Source of the DNA: Porphyridium purpureum
Taxonomy: Eukaryota > Rhodophyta > Bangiophyceae > Porphyridiales > Porphyridiaceae
Assembly: GCA_008690995.1 (NCBI GenBank)
Contig: VRMN01000020.1
Span: forward strand, 1 to 64,000
Length of the DNA stretch: 64,000 nucleotides
Direction: 5' to 3'
The position numbers were made by a program, and so were the translations under genes. The notes beneath the pieces were generated by a model. It worked only from the letters and a program-made list of their open reading frames with translations. It did no database searches and was not told the origin of the DNA. Of this stretch, positions 42,008 through 50,727 are shown in pieces; positions within the stretch are counted from its first letter, which is position 1, and each line of letters begins with the position of its first letter.

Positions 42008-43570
42008 TTATTGAGCATCTGGAGATGCAATCAGGCTTGTCGGGTCTTCATCAAGCTCATCACTGTAGAACCGCATTTTGGACTCCTCTACTTGCAGCTC
42101 GTACCCTTCTTCCCGGAGCTCCAACGCCTGCTTGATTGCCATGTCGATAATGCTCGAACTGCTTGTCTGTGTGCGCACGAAAGGACCGGTCTTAAGATTG
42201 GCGTTCGACGTCCAAGCCACGTTCTTATTCATCAGCAACGAGGAGCTCCGTTCGAGCGCACCGGTCAGCGCTCGCGAGGGTGCGTTGCTTGCGCCCGTGC
42301 ACCAAGGATGGGACGCCAGCTCTTCGGCGGTCATCCTTTTGGACGGGTCCTTCGCCAGCAGTTTCGTGACGACATGCTTGGCTGCGCGAGAGATTTCCTT
42401 CCAGTCTGTTTCCGGGAAGGAAAATTCCGCGTTCTTAATCTTCATCAAAATTTCGTTCTGGTCAAAGCCCAAAAATGGAAAACGGCCAGACAGCATCACG
42501 TAACACAGCACGCCCGCCGCCCACATGTCAACCGGCGCGCCGTACTTGACACGCAGCGCGAGCTCGGGTGCTATGTAGAACGGAGTTCCTACTGACGAGC
42601 TGAGAGGCGCATCGCGCTCATCCTGCGTTTCATTCAGGTCGCCCATAAAGTTCGCAAGACCAAAATCCGCCAGCTTGATGACAAGCGGGAACTCTGTGCG
42701 GTCGCACAGAATGTTGTCTGGTTTGATATCTCGATGCACCACATTGTGTGCGTGCAAGTACCGCAGCCCTTCGCCGAGCTGACGCATCACATCGCTGGCC
42801 TGGCGCTCCGAAAAGTGCCGCAGCTTGCGGATGATGTTAAACAGCATGCCTCCCTGCATGAACTCGAGCACAATGTATAAATGATCCTCCGTGTCGAAAA
42901 CGTCAAGCGTGCGCACAATGTTGGGATGATTGAGGCTCGACATGAGCTTTTCCTCGCGGTCGACATACGAGGCCATCTTGGAGTTCTTGCTCGGTTGCTT
43001 GTGCTTCTTCGCAATCTTCTTGATCGCAACTTTCTGCTTGGTTGCGATGCACGTGCCTTGGTACACTTGCGCAAATAGGCCCTCGCCGACCATTTCGCCA
43101 AACGTGTAGAAAGTCTCTGGAGACCAGACCACGGCCTGGCCAAGCGCCCGGGTCCAATTCTCGAATGTGTCGCTGTCTCGCGCGATGACAGAAACTTTCA
43201 TTTTGTCGGCGTCTCGCACGAATTGCAGCTCGATCAATCGTTTCTCCGTATTGGTTGTGAGGACGCATCCCTGCACAAAGCGCTTCCACACGGGCTGCGC
43301 ATCGCGCGCGTCCGACGCGAGCCGCGCGAGCTCCGCTTTCACGAGTTGGAGGAACACTGGCTGGCTGTCGCCCGCGCCGAAGCAGCACAGCGCACCAGCA
43401 CGCTTCGCATTATCGAACGGGCTCCGGTACGGCGGTTCTGTGAGCGGATGGCGCAGCGCAGACTGATGCCCACGAGAACGCGGCAGCGACAAGTTGGGCG
43501 GGATTGAGGATCTTGTTGTCATGCTCCATGCAAGCTCAGCCTGCGCGAGCGAATGCCGCGCCGCTGCCAC
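42008..43570 (-). CDS. PH-like/CaMK-type serine/threonine protein kinase (paralogue 1)
   Basis: This 520-residue protein kinase has a divergent PH-like domain (about 92-148, ending ENWTRALGQA) followed by a CaMK-group kinase domain (about 155-423). Catalytic features are complete: GEGLFAQV (162-169), VAIKK with Lys184, HRDIKPDN (279-286), DFG (302-304) and APE (334-336). The WxxGVxxYxxLxGxxPF pattern (350-366) is typical of CaM kinases. The PH-like part may direct it to phosphoinositide membranes. The C-terminal tail (about 425-520) is Ser/Thr-rich and ends in an acidic, predicted helical segment. No calmodulin-binding or EF-hand motif is evident. Met17 (43522) is an alternative start. It is paralogous to the gene at 44205-45473 in tandem. 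Substrates cannot be inferred. Confidence 0.88.
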   Translation of the reverse strand: MAAARHSLAQAELAWSMTTRSSIPPNLSLPRSRGHQSALRHPLTEPPYRSPFDNAKRAGALCCFGAGDSQPVFLQLVKAELARLASDARDAQPVWKRFVQGCVLTTNTEKRLIELQFVRDADKMKVSVIARDSDTFENWTRALGQAVVWSPETFYTFGEMVGEGLFAQVYQGTCIATKQKVAIKKIAKKHKQPSKNSKMASYVDREEKLMSSLNHPNIVRTLDVFDTEDHLYIVLEFMQGGMLFNIIRKLRHFSERQASDVMRQLGEGLRYLHAHNVVHRDIKPDNILCDRTEFPLVIKLADFGLANFMGDLNETQDERDAPLSSSVGTPFYIAPELALRVKYGAPVDMWAAGVLCYVMLSGRFPFLGFDQNEILMKIKNAEFSFPETDWKEISRAAKHVVTKLLAKDPSKRMTAEELASHPWCTGASNAPSRALTGALERSSSLLMNKNVAWTSNANLKTGPFVRTQTSSSSIIDMAIKQALELREEGYELQVEESKMRFYSDELDEDPTSLIASPDAQ

Positions 43571-44204
43571 GCTCCCACTTGCTCACCTGCTCGCAAAGGA
43601 CCCGTGGTTAGCGTCGCACAGGTGTCAAGCGGCTCACAGGAGGATAGCGAAAAGATGCGCCTTGCCAGAACCTGCCGGACAACGGCGACACCGCCTGAGC
43701 ACGCACGTGACGTGTCGATCAAAGTTCCTCGGGCGCGGTCGCCCACGACTTGCTGTAAGGTTGAAATTGGGGCGCCGACGGGCAAGTTGAATCTCCAGAT
43801 CCGGCTTCCATGGAGGCCGAGCGCGGCGATGGTGCAATTCGACTACACTCGACGACGGTGCTCAAGGCGTCGGCGGATGAGGGCTGAACCATAGTCCTTG
43901 TCCCAAGCGAGACGGAAAGAAGGCGCGGCCAACTTGTCAATATTTGTGCATTTTTTTTAATTCTTCAAAACACACCACAGGTCCAAAGCCGCATGACGGC
44001 CGCAGAGGTACCGCGCGTGCCGCGCCAGCCGCAACAGCAGAAACGTCCGAATGATTGACCATTCAGAGGAACCACGCCCTCCCACAGAGGACAACGACTG
44101 TGACACGATGACGAAACAGAAACGGCAGGACCCACGCTGCCATGAACGCAATGGAATAGCAAAAGGGAAAAAGGATATCGACGACCAAAGAAGAACAGAC
44201 AAAA
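43571..44204. other. Intergenic between the two kinase genes
   Basis: 634 bp holding the promoter of kinase 1 and the 3' flank of kinase 2. A poly-T run is at about 43952-43960, and a GGTACCG related to the recurring promoter word is near 44007. No gene is visible. Confidence 0.45.
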
Positions 44205-45473
44205 CTACGTGGTGGCCTCCATGCGCGACGACGTACGAGGTGAAGATAGCGGCGAAAAGTACCCGAGCTTCGCCGAGTTGCGGCGAGCCTCTTTGCTGAG
44301 ATTCTCGCGCTTGGCTTTTGGCCCGCCGTCTGCGCCCGCGCCCTTGCGCGTCGCGTCCATCTGGAACCACGGATGTCTCAGCGCATCCACCGACGAAAAT
44401 CGCGTCTCCGGGTTCACATCCAAAAGGCGGTGCATGAGGTCCTTTGCTTGCTTGCTCACGTCATCGCGCATACTGTCTGGAAATATCAGACCCTGGTCGA
44501 TTTCGGCCAGATACTCCTCATCGTTCAGTCCGAAGAATGGAAACATTCCAAACATCATCACATACAGAATCACTCCGCATGCCCACATGTCCACCTTGGG
44601 ACCGTGGCCTTGTTTACGCACCATTTCAGGTGCTCGGTACACGCACGTGCCCACCAGCGACTTGAGCAGCGTGTCCTCATTCTCCATCATGTTCGCGAGC
44701 CCAAAGTCAACCAGCTTGATTTTGAGCGGCCAGGATTTGTCTACGCAAAGGAGATTTTCTGGCTTGATGTCCCGGTGCACAACCCCAGCCTCGTGCAGAT
44801 ACTTGACGCCCTCAAGCAGCTCGCGCAGCACCAGCGCGGCCTTCTCCTCCGAAAACTGCTTCTCTTCGGCAATAATGTCAAACAGTTCACCCCCTTTCAT
44901 GTACTCCATCACAAGGAACAAGCGCTCCGGCGTGTCAAAAATATCGTACAGCTTGACCACGTTGGGATGTTCGCTCTTGGCCATAATTTTCATTTCACGC
45001 ATGTACACCTCCTTCTGGCGCGCAAACTTCTTGGGATCACTCGATTTCTCGAGAATCTTGATCGCAAACTTCTCCTGCGTCTTCTTGTCTGTGCCCACAA
45101 CCACGCGAGCAAACGAGCCCTTGCCTAATTCGTCCCCCAATGTGTAAAAGTCCTCGCACTTTTGGGTCACGACGCTGATGGCGTCCACCCACTTCTCGCA
45201 CTCTTGCGCGGTCTCTGCGTAGAACACGATCACGCGCGCCGGTGTCTTGAGCGAGAACGCGTTCCCGGGCAGCTTCTCGACCTTGGCGTCCAGCAGCGAT
45301 ATTTCCATTTTCGGGACCTTCCTGTCCTTGGGCTCAAAGTACGCGAGCTTCTGGCCCTTGACCACGACGTAGCGCTTCACCTTTGTCTGGAAGCGCTTCC
45401 CCTTCTTGTACAGCCATCCCGCCTCGTCGATGACCTCCAGCCGTGCGTAGCGCAGCTGCATGGTGCGAGACAC
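44205..45473 (-). CDS. PH-domain CaMK-type serine/threonine protein kinase (paralogue 2)
   Basis: 422 residues. The N-terminal PH domain (about 16-104) is clear: GWLYKKGKRFQTKVKRYVVV begins it and CEKWVDAI forms its C-terminal helix with the conserved Trp. The kinase domain (110-369) is complete, with GKGSFARV (117-124), FAIKI with Lys139, HRDIKPEN (233-240), DFG (256-258) and APE (281-283). The activation loop contains LVGTCVYRAPE. A short basic Ser-rich tail follows. A PH domain in front of a kinase recalls AKT, but the catalytic domain looks like the CaMK group and lacks an AGC hydrophobic motif. The protein probably senses phosphoinositides at membranes, which is inference. Met5 is an alternative start. 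It is in tandem with kinase 1. Confidence 0.9.
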   Translation of the reverse strand: MSRTMQLRYARLEVIDEAGWLYKKGKRFQTKVKRYVVVKGQKLAYFEPKDRKVPKMEISLLDAKVEKLPGNAFSLKTPARVIVFYAETAQECEKWVDAISVVTQKCEDFYTLGDELGKGSFARVVVGTDKKTQEKFAIKILEKSSDPKKFARQKEVYMREMKIMAKSEHPNVVKLYDIFDTPERLFLVMEYMKGGELFDIIAEEKQFSEEKAALVLRELLEGVKYLHEAGVVHRDIKPENLLCVDKSWPLKIKLVDFGLANMMENEDTLLKSLVGTCVYRAPEMVRKQGHGPKVDMWACGVILYVMMFGMFPFFGLNDEEYLAEIDQGLIFPDSMRDDVSKQAKDLMHRLLDVNPETRFSSVDALRHPWFQMDATRKGAGADGGPKAKRENLSKEARRNSAKLGYFSPLSSPRTSSRMEATT

Positions 45474-45709
45474 TCAGCGACGCGCGTCGCGGCGCGCGCA
45501 CGCACGCACTTCCACAGCCGCCGCGCGAGCGCGTCGCTCCTCTTCTCCCGCGCGCGCCCCCGCATCGCCCACCCGCCCGCAGCCGCAGCAGCGCCAGCTT
45601 CCCGAGCTCTCTCTCCCCGCTCTCCGCACCTCAACCCCGCTCGACCCTGCCAGCGCGCGCGCCGAATTTGGCGCTGTCTGCGTGAGCGCGCGCGTTCGCG
45701 GCCTGTCAG

Positions 45710-45717
45710 CTGTACCG
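45710..45717 (-). promoter_or_regulatory. CGGTACAG word upstream of kinase 2
   Basis: CTGTACCG on plus, CGGTACAG on the gene strand, 237 bp before the kinase 2 start. Confidence 0.35.
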
Positions 45718-45870
45718 AGCGCGCGGCAGTCGCGACGCAGCGGCAGCAGCGACCGCGCCTGCGGCGTGGGCCGCACGCCCGCGCTGCCGCGGGCTGGCGT
45801 GGCCTTGGCCAAGCTGCCACGAAAAGCTGTGCCGCAGTACGTTTGTGCGCGCGTGCGTGTGCGCGTGTGC

Positions 45871-45905
45871 GAAAGAAAGAGAAAGAGAAAGAGAGAGAGC
45901 GAGAG
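45871..45905. repeat. GA-rich simple repeat
   Basis: GAAA and GA units over about 35 bp, just before the 3' end of the VPS45-like gene. Confidence 0.8.
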
Positions 45906-45985
45906 TGCGGCGATTTTCGTTGTGCTTCTCGTCTGATTCGCTATGTACTAGTTCACGGTTATGTGCAGCATGGCCTCGCGCCACG

Positions 45986-47842
45986 CTACTGCTGCGCGAC
46001 GCGGCGCACCTGCTCCAGAAACATGGACGAGTTCAGCACGTGCGAACTTGCCAACACCACGTGCGCTTGGAGGGAGCGTGCCACCTGCGCCGCAGACGCT
46101 GTGTGGCCCGACTCCACCATCACGGCACCCGCAACGCCATTGATGCCACTCACCGTCCTGTACTCTTCGTAGCAGCAGCCCCCCACCATCATGACCACAA
46201 TGTCTCGTGGAACCACTCGGTCTGTGTGAGCATCTGCGCGAGGCGGGGGCCCCGACAAAGCAGCGCCTCGGGCCGATCCAAGAGTCTGCGCAGAAGCGCC
46301 ACTGAAGGAACCTGACGCATGCAGCGCTCCTCCTGAGCCTTCGTAGATGACAGGGTACGTCTCGTAGCTGAGGCGCGCTCGCAGCAGATCATCCAGCGTC
46401 TGGGCCAGTAGCGGCTCATGCTGAGTGTAAATGTTCTCAATGCCATGGATGCCGCGCCGCATGGACGTGGCTGCCTTGGCAAGAAAAGATCGGTTCGAGA
46501 ACACGTCGCCGTGCCGCTTGGCGGCTCCGGCGTAGCGCCGTATGCCGGAGACCAGATCGACAAAGGCGACATCTTCACTGGCGCTACCCGCCGCTGCTCG
46601 CTGCAGCGCAATTTTGAGCTCGGAAAGGTTACATGTGGGAGACTGCTCGTAGCGCAGTGCAAACAACAGCACAACACGAACCTTGTCCTTCAAGGCGATA
46701 CCAGGAGCGCTGCATATTTGTAGCACTTGCTTGCGGTGCTCAGCCTCACTCTCTCGACAGGCCAGGTCCTGCTCGAGCTGCGAGACGCGCAGCAGGCTTC
46801 CGCTGTCCACTCGGCGACTCAGCTCACTCGTCAAGAGTACATGCTTGGTCACATTGCTGGAAGAGCGTCGAAACTCTGGCAGCTCTTCCACGAGCCGCAG
46901 CATGTCGTCCAGATCTCGTACATGCCCTTGCGCATCTGGCCGCTGCGAGGAAAAGTTGTCCACTAGCTCTTTGAGATTGGCGCCCAGATCCCCAAAGTTT
47001 GAAAACATGTTGCGCGCAAAGAATTCGTCGCTCTCCGCGTCCAATACTACCTGCTCGAACTCGTCCTTGACGTCCATAGAGCCCTTCAGGGACACGGTGT
47101 TATTCTGGATCCCCAGCAGCTCGTGAATCATGGCTTCATAAGTCCACTGGTTGAGTAGCGGGGTTACCGGGTCCTCGACGCGGTCGAGAATCAGAAGGAG
47201 CGGCGCTCGTGATCCGACAATGCCGGTGCCCGCGTTCATCGCGTCCGAAGTGCCATCCTGAAAGAGAGAGCTTTCTTGATCAAACTTCACGGCAAGCCTC
47301 TCTGCCAGGTTTCGGCACGCGGCCGAGTTCCGATCATACCGCACCTGCGGTATTCTGCGGCGCATCACCATGAGGGCAAGCACCCCGTCCACCGCGCGGT
47401 CGAGGGAACCCAGTGGGTCCCCCAGCGACACCAAGGACTTGCGCAGGGGCAAAAAGTCGAGAAATGACTCGCGCAAACTCACCACTCGTTCATGCACGTC
47501 GGCCTCTGCCAGCTGCTCGACGGCCAGCCTGCGCAAAACGTTTGCAAAGCACAGCTGGTAGTCGCGGAAGCGCGGCGCCGCGAGCTCGGCGCACAGCAGG
47601 GCGACGTTTTGCTCCGTCGGCCGCACCAGAACGATGGCATGCAGGTGGAGCAGCTGCCGCGCGCCGGCGGGCTGAGCTACCAGCACCTCGACATGGCACA
47701 CCTCCTCGGACATCAGCTGCGAGTAAGGTTCGACGAGGCCGAGCGTGGCGGCGGTGTCGCGATCGACAACGAGTGCCTTGAGGCCTGGCGCTCCGCGGAT
47801 GAGCGTGCGCAGCGCATTCCGGACAGAGTCGTGGTGTGCCAT
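45986..47842 (-). CDS. VPS45: Sec1/Munc18-family protein, VPS45-like
   Basis: SM proteins clasp syntaxins and guide SNARE assembly; VPS45 works with Tlg2/syntaxin-16 at the trans-Golgi and endosomes. From the chosen start it is 618 residues, against 570-577 in human and yeast. The hallmark LLLILDRVEDPVTPLLNQWT followed by YEAMIHELLGIQNN (216-247) is the VPS45 signature. The N terminus (LKALVVDRDTAATLGLVEPY) aligns with the VPS45 start KVLLMDKETT. I choose Met at 47842. The frame is open 69 codons further upstream, but that part is Arg/Ala-rich and looks like translated promoter. Residues about 30-60 longer than usual lie near the C terminus (GGALHASGSFSGASAQ). The neighbouring phospholipase D, ARF-like and PH-kinase genes also belong to membrane pathways. 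Confidence 0.9.
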   Translation of the reverse strand: MAHHDSVRNALRTLIRGAPGLKALVVDRDTAATLGLVEPYSQLMSEEVCHVEVLVAQPAGARQLLHLHAIVLVRPTEQNVALLCAELAAPRFRDYQLCFANVLRRLAVEQLAEADVHERVVSLRESFLDFLPLRKSLVSLGDPLGSLDRAVDGVLALMVMRRRIPQVRYDRNSAACRNLAERLAVKFDQESSLFQDGTSDAMNAGTGIVGSRAPLLLILDRVEDPVTPLLNQWTYEAMIHELLGIQNNTVSLKGSMDVKDEFEQVVLDAESDEFFARNMFSNFGDLGANLKELVDNFSSQRPDAQGHVRDLDDMLRLVEELPEFRRSSSNVTKHVLLTSELSRRVDSGSLLRVSQLEQDLACRESEAEHRKQVLQICSAPGIALKDKVRVVLLFALRYEQSPTCNLSELKIALQRAAAGSASEDVAFVDLVSGIRRYAGAAKRHGDVFSNRSFLAKAATSMRRGIHGIENIYTQHEPLLAQTLDDLLRARLSYETYPVIYEGSGGALHASGSFSGASAQTLGSARGAALSGPPPRADAHTDRVVPRDIVVMMVGGCCYEEYRTVSGINGVAGAVMVESGHTASAAQVARSLQAHVVLASSHVLNSSMFLEQVRRVAQQ

Positions 47843-48180
47843 ATCTGCCGCGGCGCAACCATGCTCCAGTCGTGTGGCCCAATCAATCGCTCGTCTCTCG
47901 CCTCGCTTCGAACAGCGTTCACGCTGTCGCGCCAGCACGAGCGAGGCTACCTCCGACTGTACCCGCACGCAGGACGCAGTGCGAGCGTTCGCGGGAGGCG
48001 AGGCCCGACGCGCCAGAGCCGGACACGCGCCCGCGCGACGCGGTGCCACTGCGGCGGCGGGCAGCGCCGGGCTCCGGCCCGCTGGAAGCCTCAGCGGACT
48101 ATCCGAACGGATGGTTTCGCACTGCGGCTTTCAACAGCGCAGCACGGACGCAAGGGACACCTTTATAGACACGATCGAAT
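47843..48180. other. Intergenic: promoter of the VPS45-like gene and 3' flank of phospholipase D
   Basis: 338 bp, GC-rich towards VPS45. No gene, TATA box or CGGTACAG word is seen. Confidence 0.5.
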
Positions 48181-50727
48181 CTAGCACGTCATGAGATCTG
48201 GCAGGAATGTATCCTTGCCTCGGACGTAAGCGCTTGTGTCAGGAAACATGCCGGCGGCGCCAAGCGCGTAAAGTAGGCCGTCCTTATCCACAGAGTAAGG
48301 ATACCGCATGATGTGTGCAGGAATGTCCTTTTCTGGAGGCGCGTCTGCACAGTAAAACTTCCAACAATGATCCGCAAGTGCGGCAATCTCGCGAGCCGAC
48401 GCAGGCAGCTCCGGTCGCAAGGCAGCTTGCTGGCTCAGATTGTTGCCCATGTGCTCTGCAAATAAATTCATGCGAAATGCGTGGATCGCTCCTGTAGCAA
48501 GACTTCCGATGTGTTTGCGCTGGAACATGCAAGCGGCGACCTCCGTGTCACGTGTACCGGCCATACTCCTTTCGTTAATGTTGGCAGATCCAATGATCAG
48601 GAATGCGTCGTCAACGATCATGAGCTTCGAGTGCACATAGATGGGCTGCCGACGCTTCACACAAGTCCAGTATGCCGAGGTTTTCGACTGACTCGTTGCG
48701 ACGTCACTCGGCACGACCGCTTCGCGATTGCCCAGGGTCAAGATCTGCAGGTAGTCCTCTGGCCGTGCATCTGAGTTCACCTCCTGCAACTCCTGTGCTA
48801 TGACTCTGTACATCATCTCCACTGTTTGGTACTGCCAGAACAAGATCTCCTGGACAGGCATACTTTCTGGGACCCCCTCTGGCCAAAGCGGGATAATAAT
48901 GAAAGCACAAAACGGCTCGCGTTCCCGTATCGCGCGGCAAATCCTCAAAGCTATTTCCATGGGGATAGGATTCGGCGCCAAGTTTGCATAGGCCTTGCGT
49001 TTTGCGGTACCTTCCTTGGCATCCAGCGTTAGCGCCCATGCGTACGAGCTTCCCATAAAGTATTGGTTCTCAATGTACACAAAGCGCTTTGCCCGCCGTA
49101 TGTAGTGCACGTAGGCGCTCAGCACACTTGTGTCAAGGCCGCGCCCTTTTTTCATAAACGTCACGGCGTGCTCTCTCGGGAAATAGCTCGAGCGCTCATC
49201 GATGCTGCGCACCATCTGCACGGACCACGCATTTGGATCCACGCGTTCGATATAAGCAGCCTCTTCCGCGGCCGGAATAAAGGCTCCTGGGCGTGACGTG
49301 TCCGCGTCATACACGGGTGTACGGTACGCTGATGTGCGCTCCGGGCCCATCCTGACCGCGTTGTAGTCACACACAAGATTCCAACGCGCCTCAAAAATTC
49401 GGAGGACATCAACCGCAGCATGGCCTTCGATAAGTGAGTGGACGTCATGCCAAGGCTCGCGCGGACCATACTCTGGCTCGATGCGCGGAAAATTGAAATT
49501 GTGGAAATCGTCTTTCCAGTACGTGTTGAGATGCTTGAAGAGGAAATGCTCTGGCGTGTCCCAACGGCCGTCGCACAAGTCCAAGCCACCCACAAACGCC
49601 TTTAGTCGCCTTCTCGGCATGAGATTGGCACTTGGGTCTCTGGACAACGCACCCGGAAGTGGCGCATCACAAACGACGATTTTTTGATGGTGCGTGAACA
49701 TGGACGATGCAAGTTTCTCCAAGATCGATTTTCTCGCTTTCTCCTGCACGTGGCCTGTGAAACACGAGTGCGTCTCATGACACGCCGGATCTACTGCGGG
49801 AATTCGCGCTTGCTTGAGCACTTGCACCTTGGAATTCTTTTCCTCAAAATAGCGCACGAGCAGCTCATCGTGATTGCCCATCATTCCTTGCACCTCGCGA
49901 CCGTCCAAAGACGACGGATCATCCCAGACGAGCACGCGAACCGTGCATCCGCGTTCGGCTCGTTCATGCAAGAGCTCGCCTAAAGTGAGGGATTGACCAT
50001 TCCAGGGGCGTTCGCGTAGAAGGCGCAAGTCGTGCCACACAGACCAGCCGGCTATTAGTATCAAGTGCTCCGCAGCGTGCAGAGAGGCGTAAAGCTCTTC
50101 CCACAGCGCCCGTCGACGCAGCGGAGCTTGCAGATACGACATTTCATGCGCATCTTGGAACAGGCTCACCATACATCCCGAACGCAGTGGGAATGGCGCA
50201 TACGGCACCGCCGGAAACTCAATGAGGTCCTTCAAGCGGAACAGTTTCACGTACACCTCGATCTCGCACGTTGGCGCTCCCTTGGCCGCGGATACGGTGA
50301 TCGCTTTCATCTTGTCAAGCAGTTTGACTTTGGCAGGCAGCGCAGATGCATTGTTTGGCCCAGCCACGGCGTTCTCTGCGTCTCCGTACGTCGCGAAGCC
50401 GCGGACCTGGCCTTGCACCGGGTTCCCCTCCGTGAGCGAGCCAGCTGGAATCAGGGCAATGCCGATCATTCGGCCCGAGTCTGCGGCGGCGAGCTGGATG
50501 CTCACGTACGACACGCAGTCAGCCACGCACGCGGCGCAATCTACGTCCTGGAAGAACGCCGCGCCATCTGCCTTGCTGGTGGCGACGACGTGCGACTTGA
50601 GTATGCGCCGCGCGCCGACCTTGACCTTGACGTAGAGCTTGCCGTGCTTCGGGTCGACGTTGCCTGCGCGCGTGACCTGGACGGCCAGCACGCCGTGCAC
50701 CAGCTGCGCCTGCATGACGCGCAGCAC
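48181..50727 (-). CDS. PLD: Phospholipase D, C2 plant-type
   Basis: This enzyme hydrolyses phosphatidylcholine and related lipids to phosphatidic acid, a membrane signal. It has 848 residues, similar to plant PLD-alpha (about 810). Residues 1-165 form a divergent C2-like beta-sandwich (VHGVLAVQVTRAGNVDP, LYVKVKVG), which in plants binds calcium and membranes; no PX or PH domain is present. Two HKD motifs are intact: H347-Q-K349...D354 in THHQKIVVCD, and H699-S-K701...D706 in VHSKLMIVDD, the second followed by GSANINERSM. YIENQYFMGSS (551-561) is typical of eukaryotic PLDs. The C terminus FPDTSAYVRGKDTFLPDLMT matches the plant-type ending FPDTxAxVxG. Met5 is an alternative start. The family is shared by plants and algae, which supports an archaeplastid host. 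No introns are visible. Confidence 0.95.
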   Translation of the reverse strand: MLRVMQAQLVHGVLAVQVTRAGNVDPKHGKLYVKVKVGARRILKSHVVATSKADGAAFFQDVDCAACVADCVSYVSIQLAAADSGRMIGIALIPAGSLTEGNPVQGQVRGFATYGDAENAVAGPNNASALPAKVKLLDKMKAITVSAAKGAPTCEIEVYVKLFRLKDLIEFPAVPYAPFPLRSGCMVSLFQDAHEMSYLQAPLRRRALWEELYASLHAAEHLILIAGWSVWHDLRLLRERPWNGQSLTLGELLHERAERGCTVRVLVWDDPSSLDGREVQGMMGNHDELLVRYFEEKNSKVQVLKQARIPAVDPACHETHSCFTGHVQEKARKSILEKLASSMFTHHQKIVVCDAPLPGALSRDPSANLMPRRRLKAFVGGLDLCDGRWDTPEHFLFKHLNTYWKDDFHNFNFPRIEPEYGPREPWHDVHSLIEGHAAVDVLRIFEARWNLVCDYNAVRMGPERTSAYRTPVYDADTSRPGAFIPAAEEAAYIERVDPNAWSVQMVRSIDERSSYFPREHAVTFMKKGRGLDTSVLSAYVHYIRRAKRFVYIENQYFMGSSYAWALTLDAKEGTAKRKAYANLAPNPIPMEIALRICRAIREREPFCAFIIIPLWPEGVPESMPVQEILFWQYQTVEMMYRVIAQELQEVNSDARPEDYLQILTLGNREAVVPSDVATSQSKTSAYWTCVKRRQPIYVHSKLMIVDDAFLIIGSANINERSMAGTRDTEVAACMFQRKHIGSLATGAIHAFRMNLFAEHMGNNLSQQAALRPELPASAREIAALADHCWKFYCADAPPEKDIPAHIMRYPYSVDKDGLLYALGAAGMFPDTSAYVRGKDTFLPDLMTC

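Larger units (their letters stand above)
45474..45985. other. Promoter region of kinase 2 and 3' flank of the VPS45-like gene
   Basis: 512 bp, very GC-rich near the kinase start. It contains CTGTACCG (45710-45717) and a GA-rich simple repeat (45871-45905). Confidence 0.5.

Noticed and set aside
41846-42595. 249-codon plus frame starting in the convergent spacer
   Set aside because: The first 54 residues look somewhat protein-like, but the rest is antisense to the kinase C terminus and no family is recognised.
47843-48049. N-terminal extension of the VPS45-like protein (69 codons)
   Set aside because: Arg/Ala-rich and absent from the family; the Met at 47842 aligns with known VPS45 starts.
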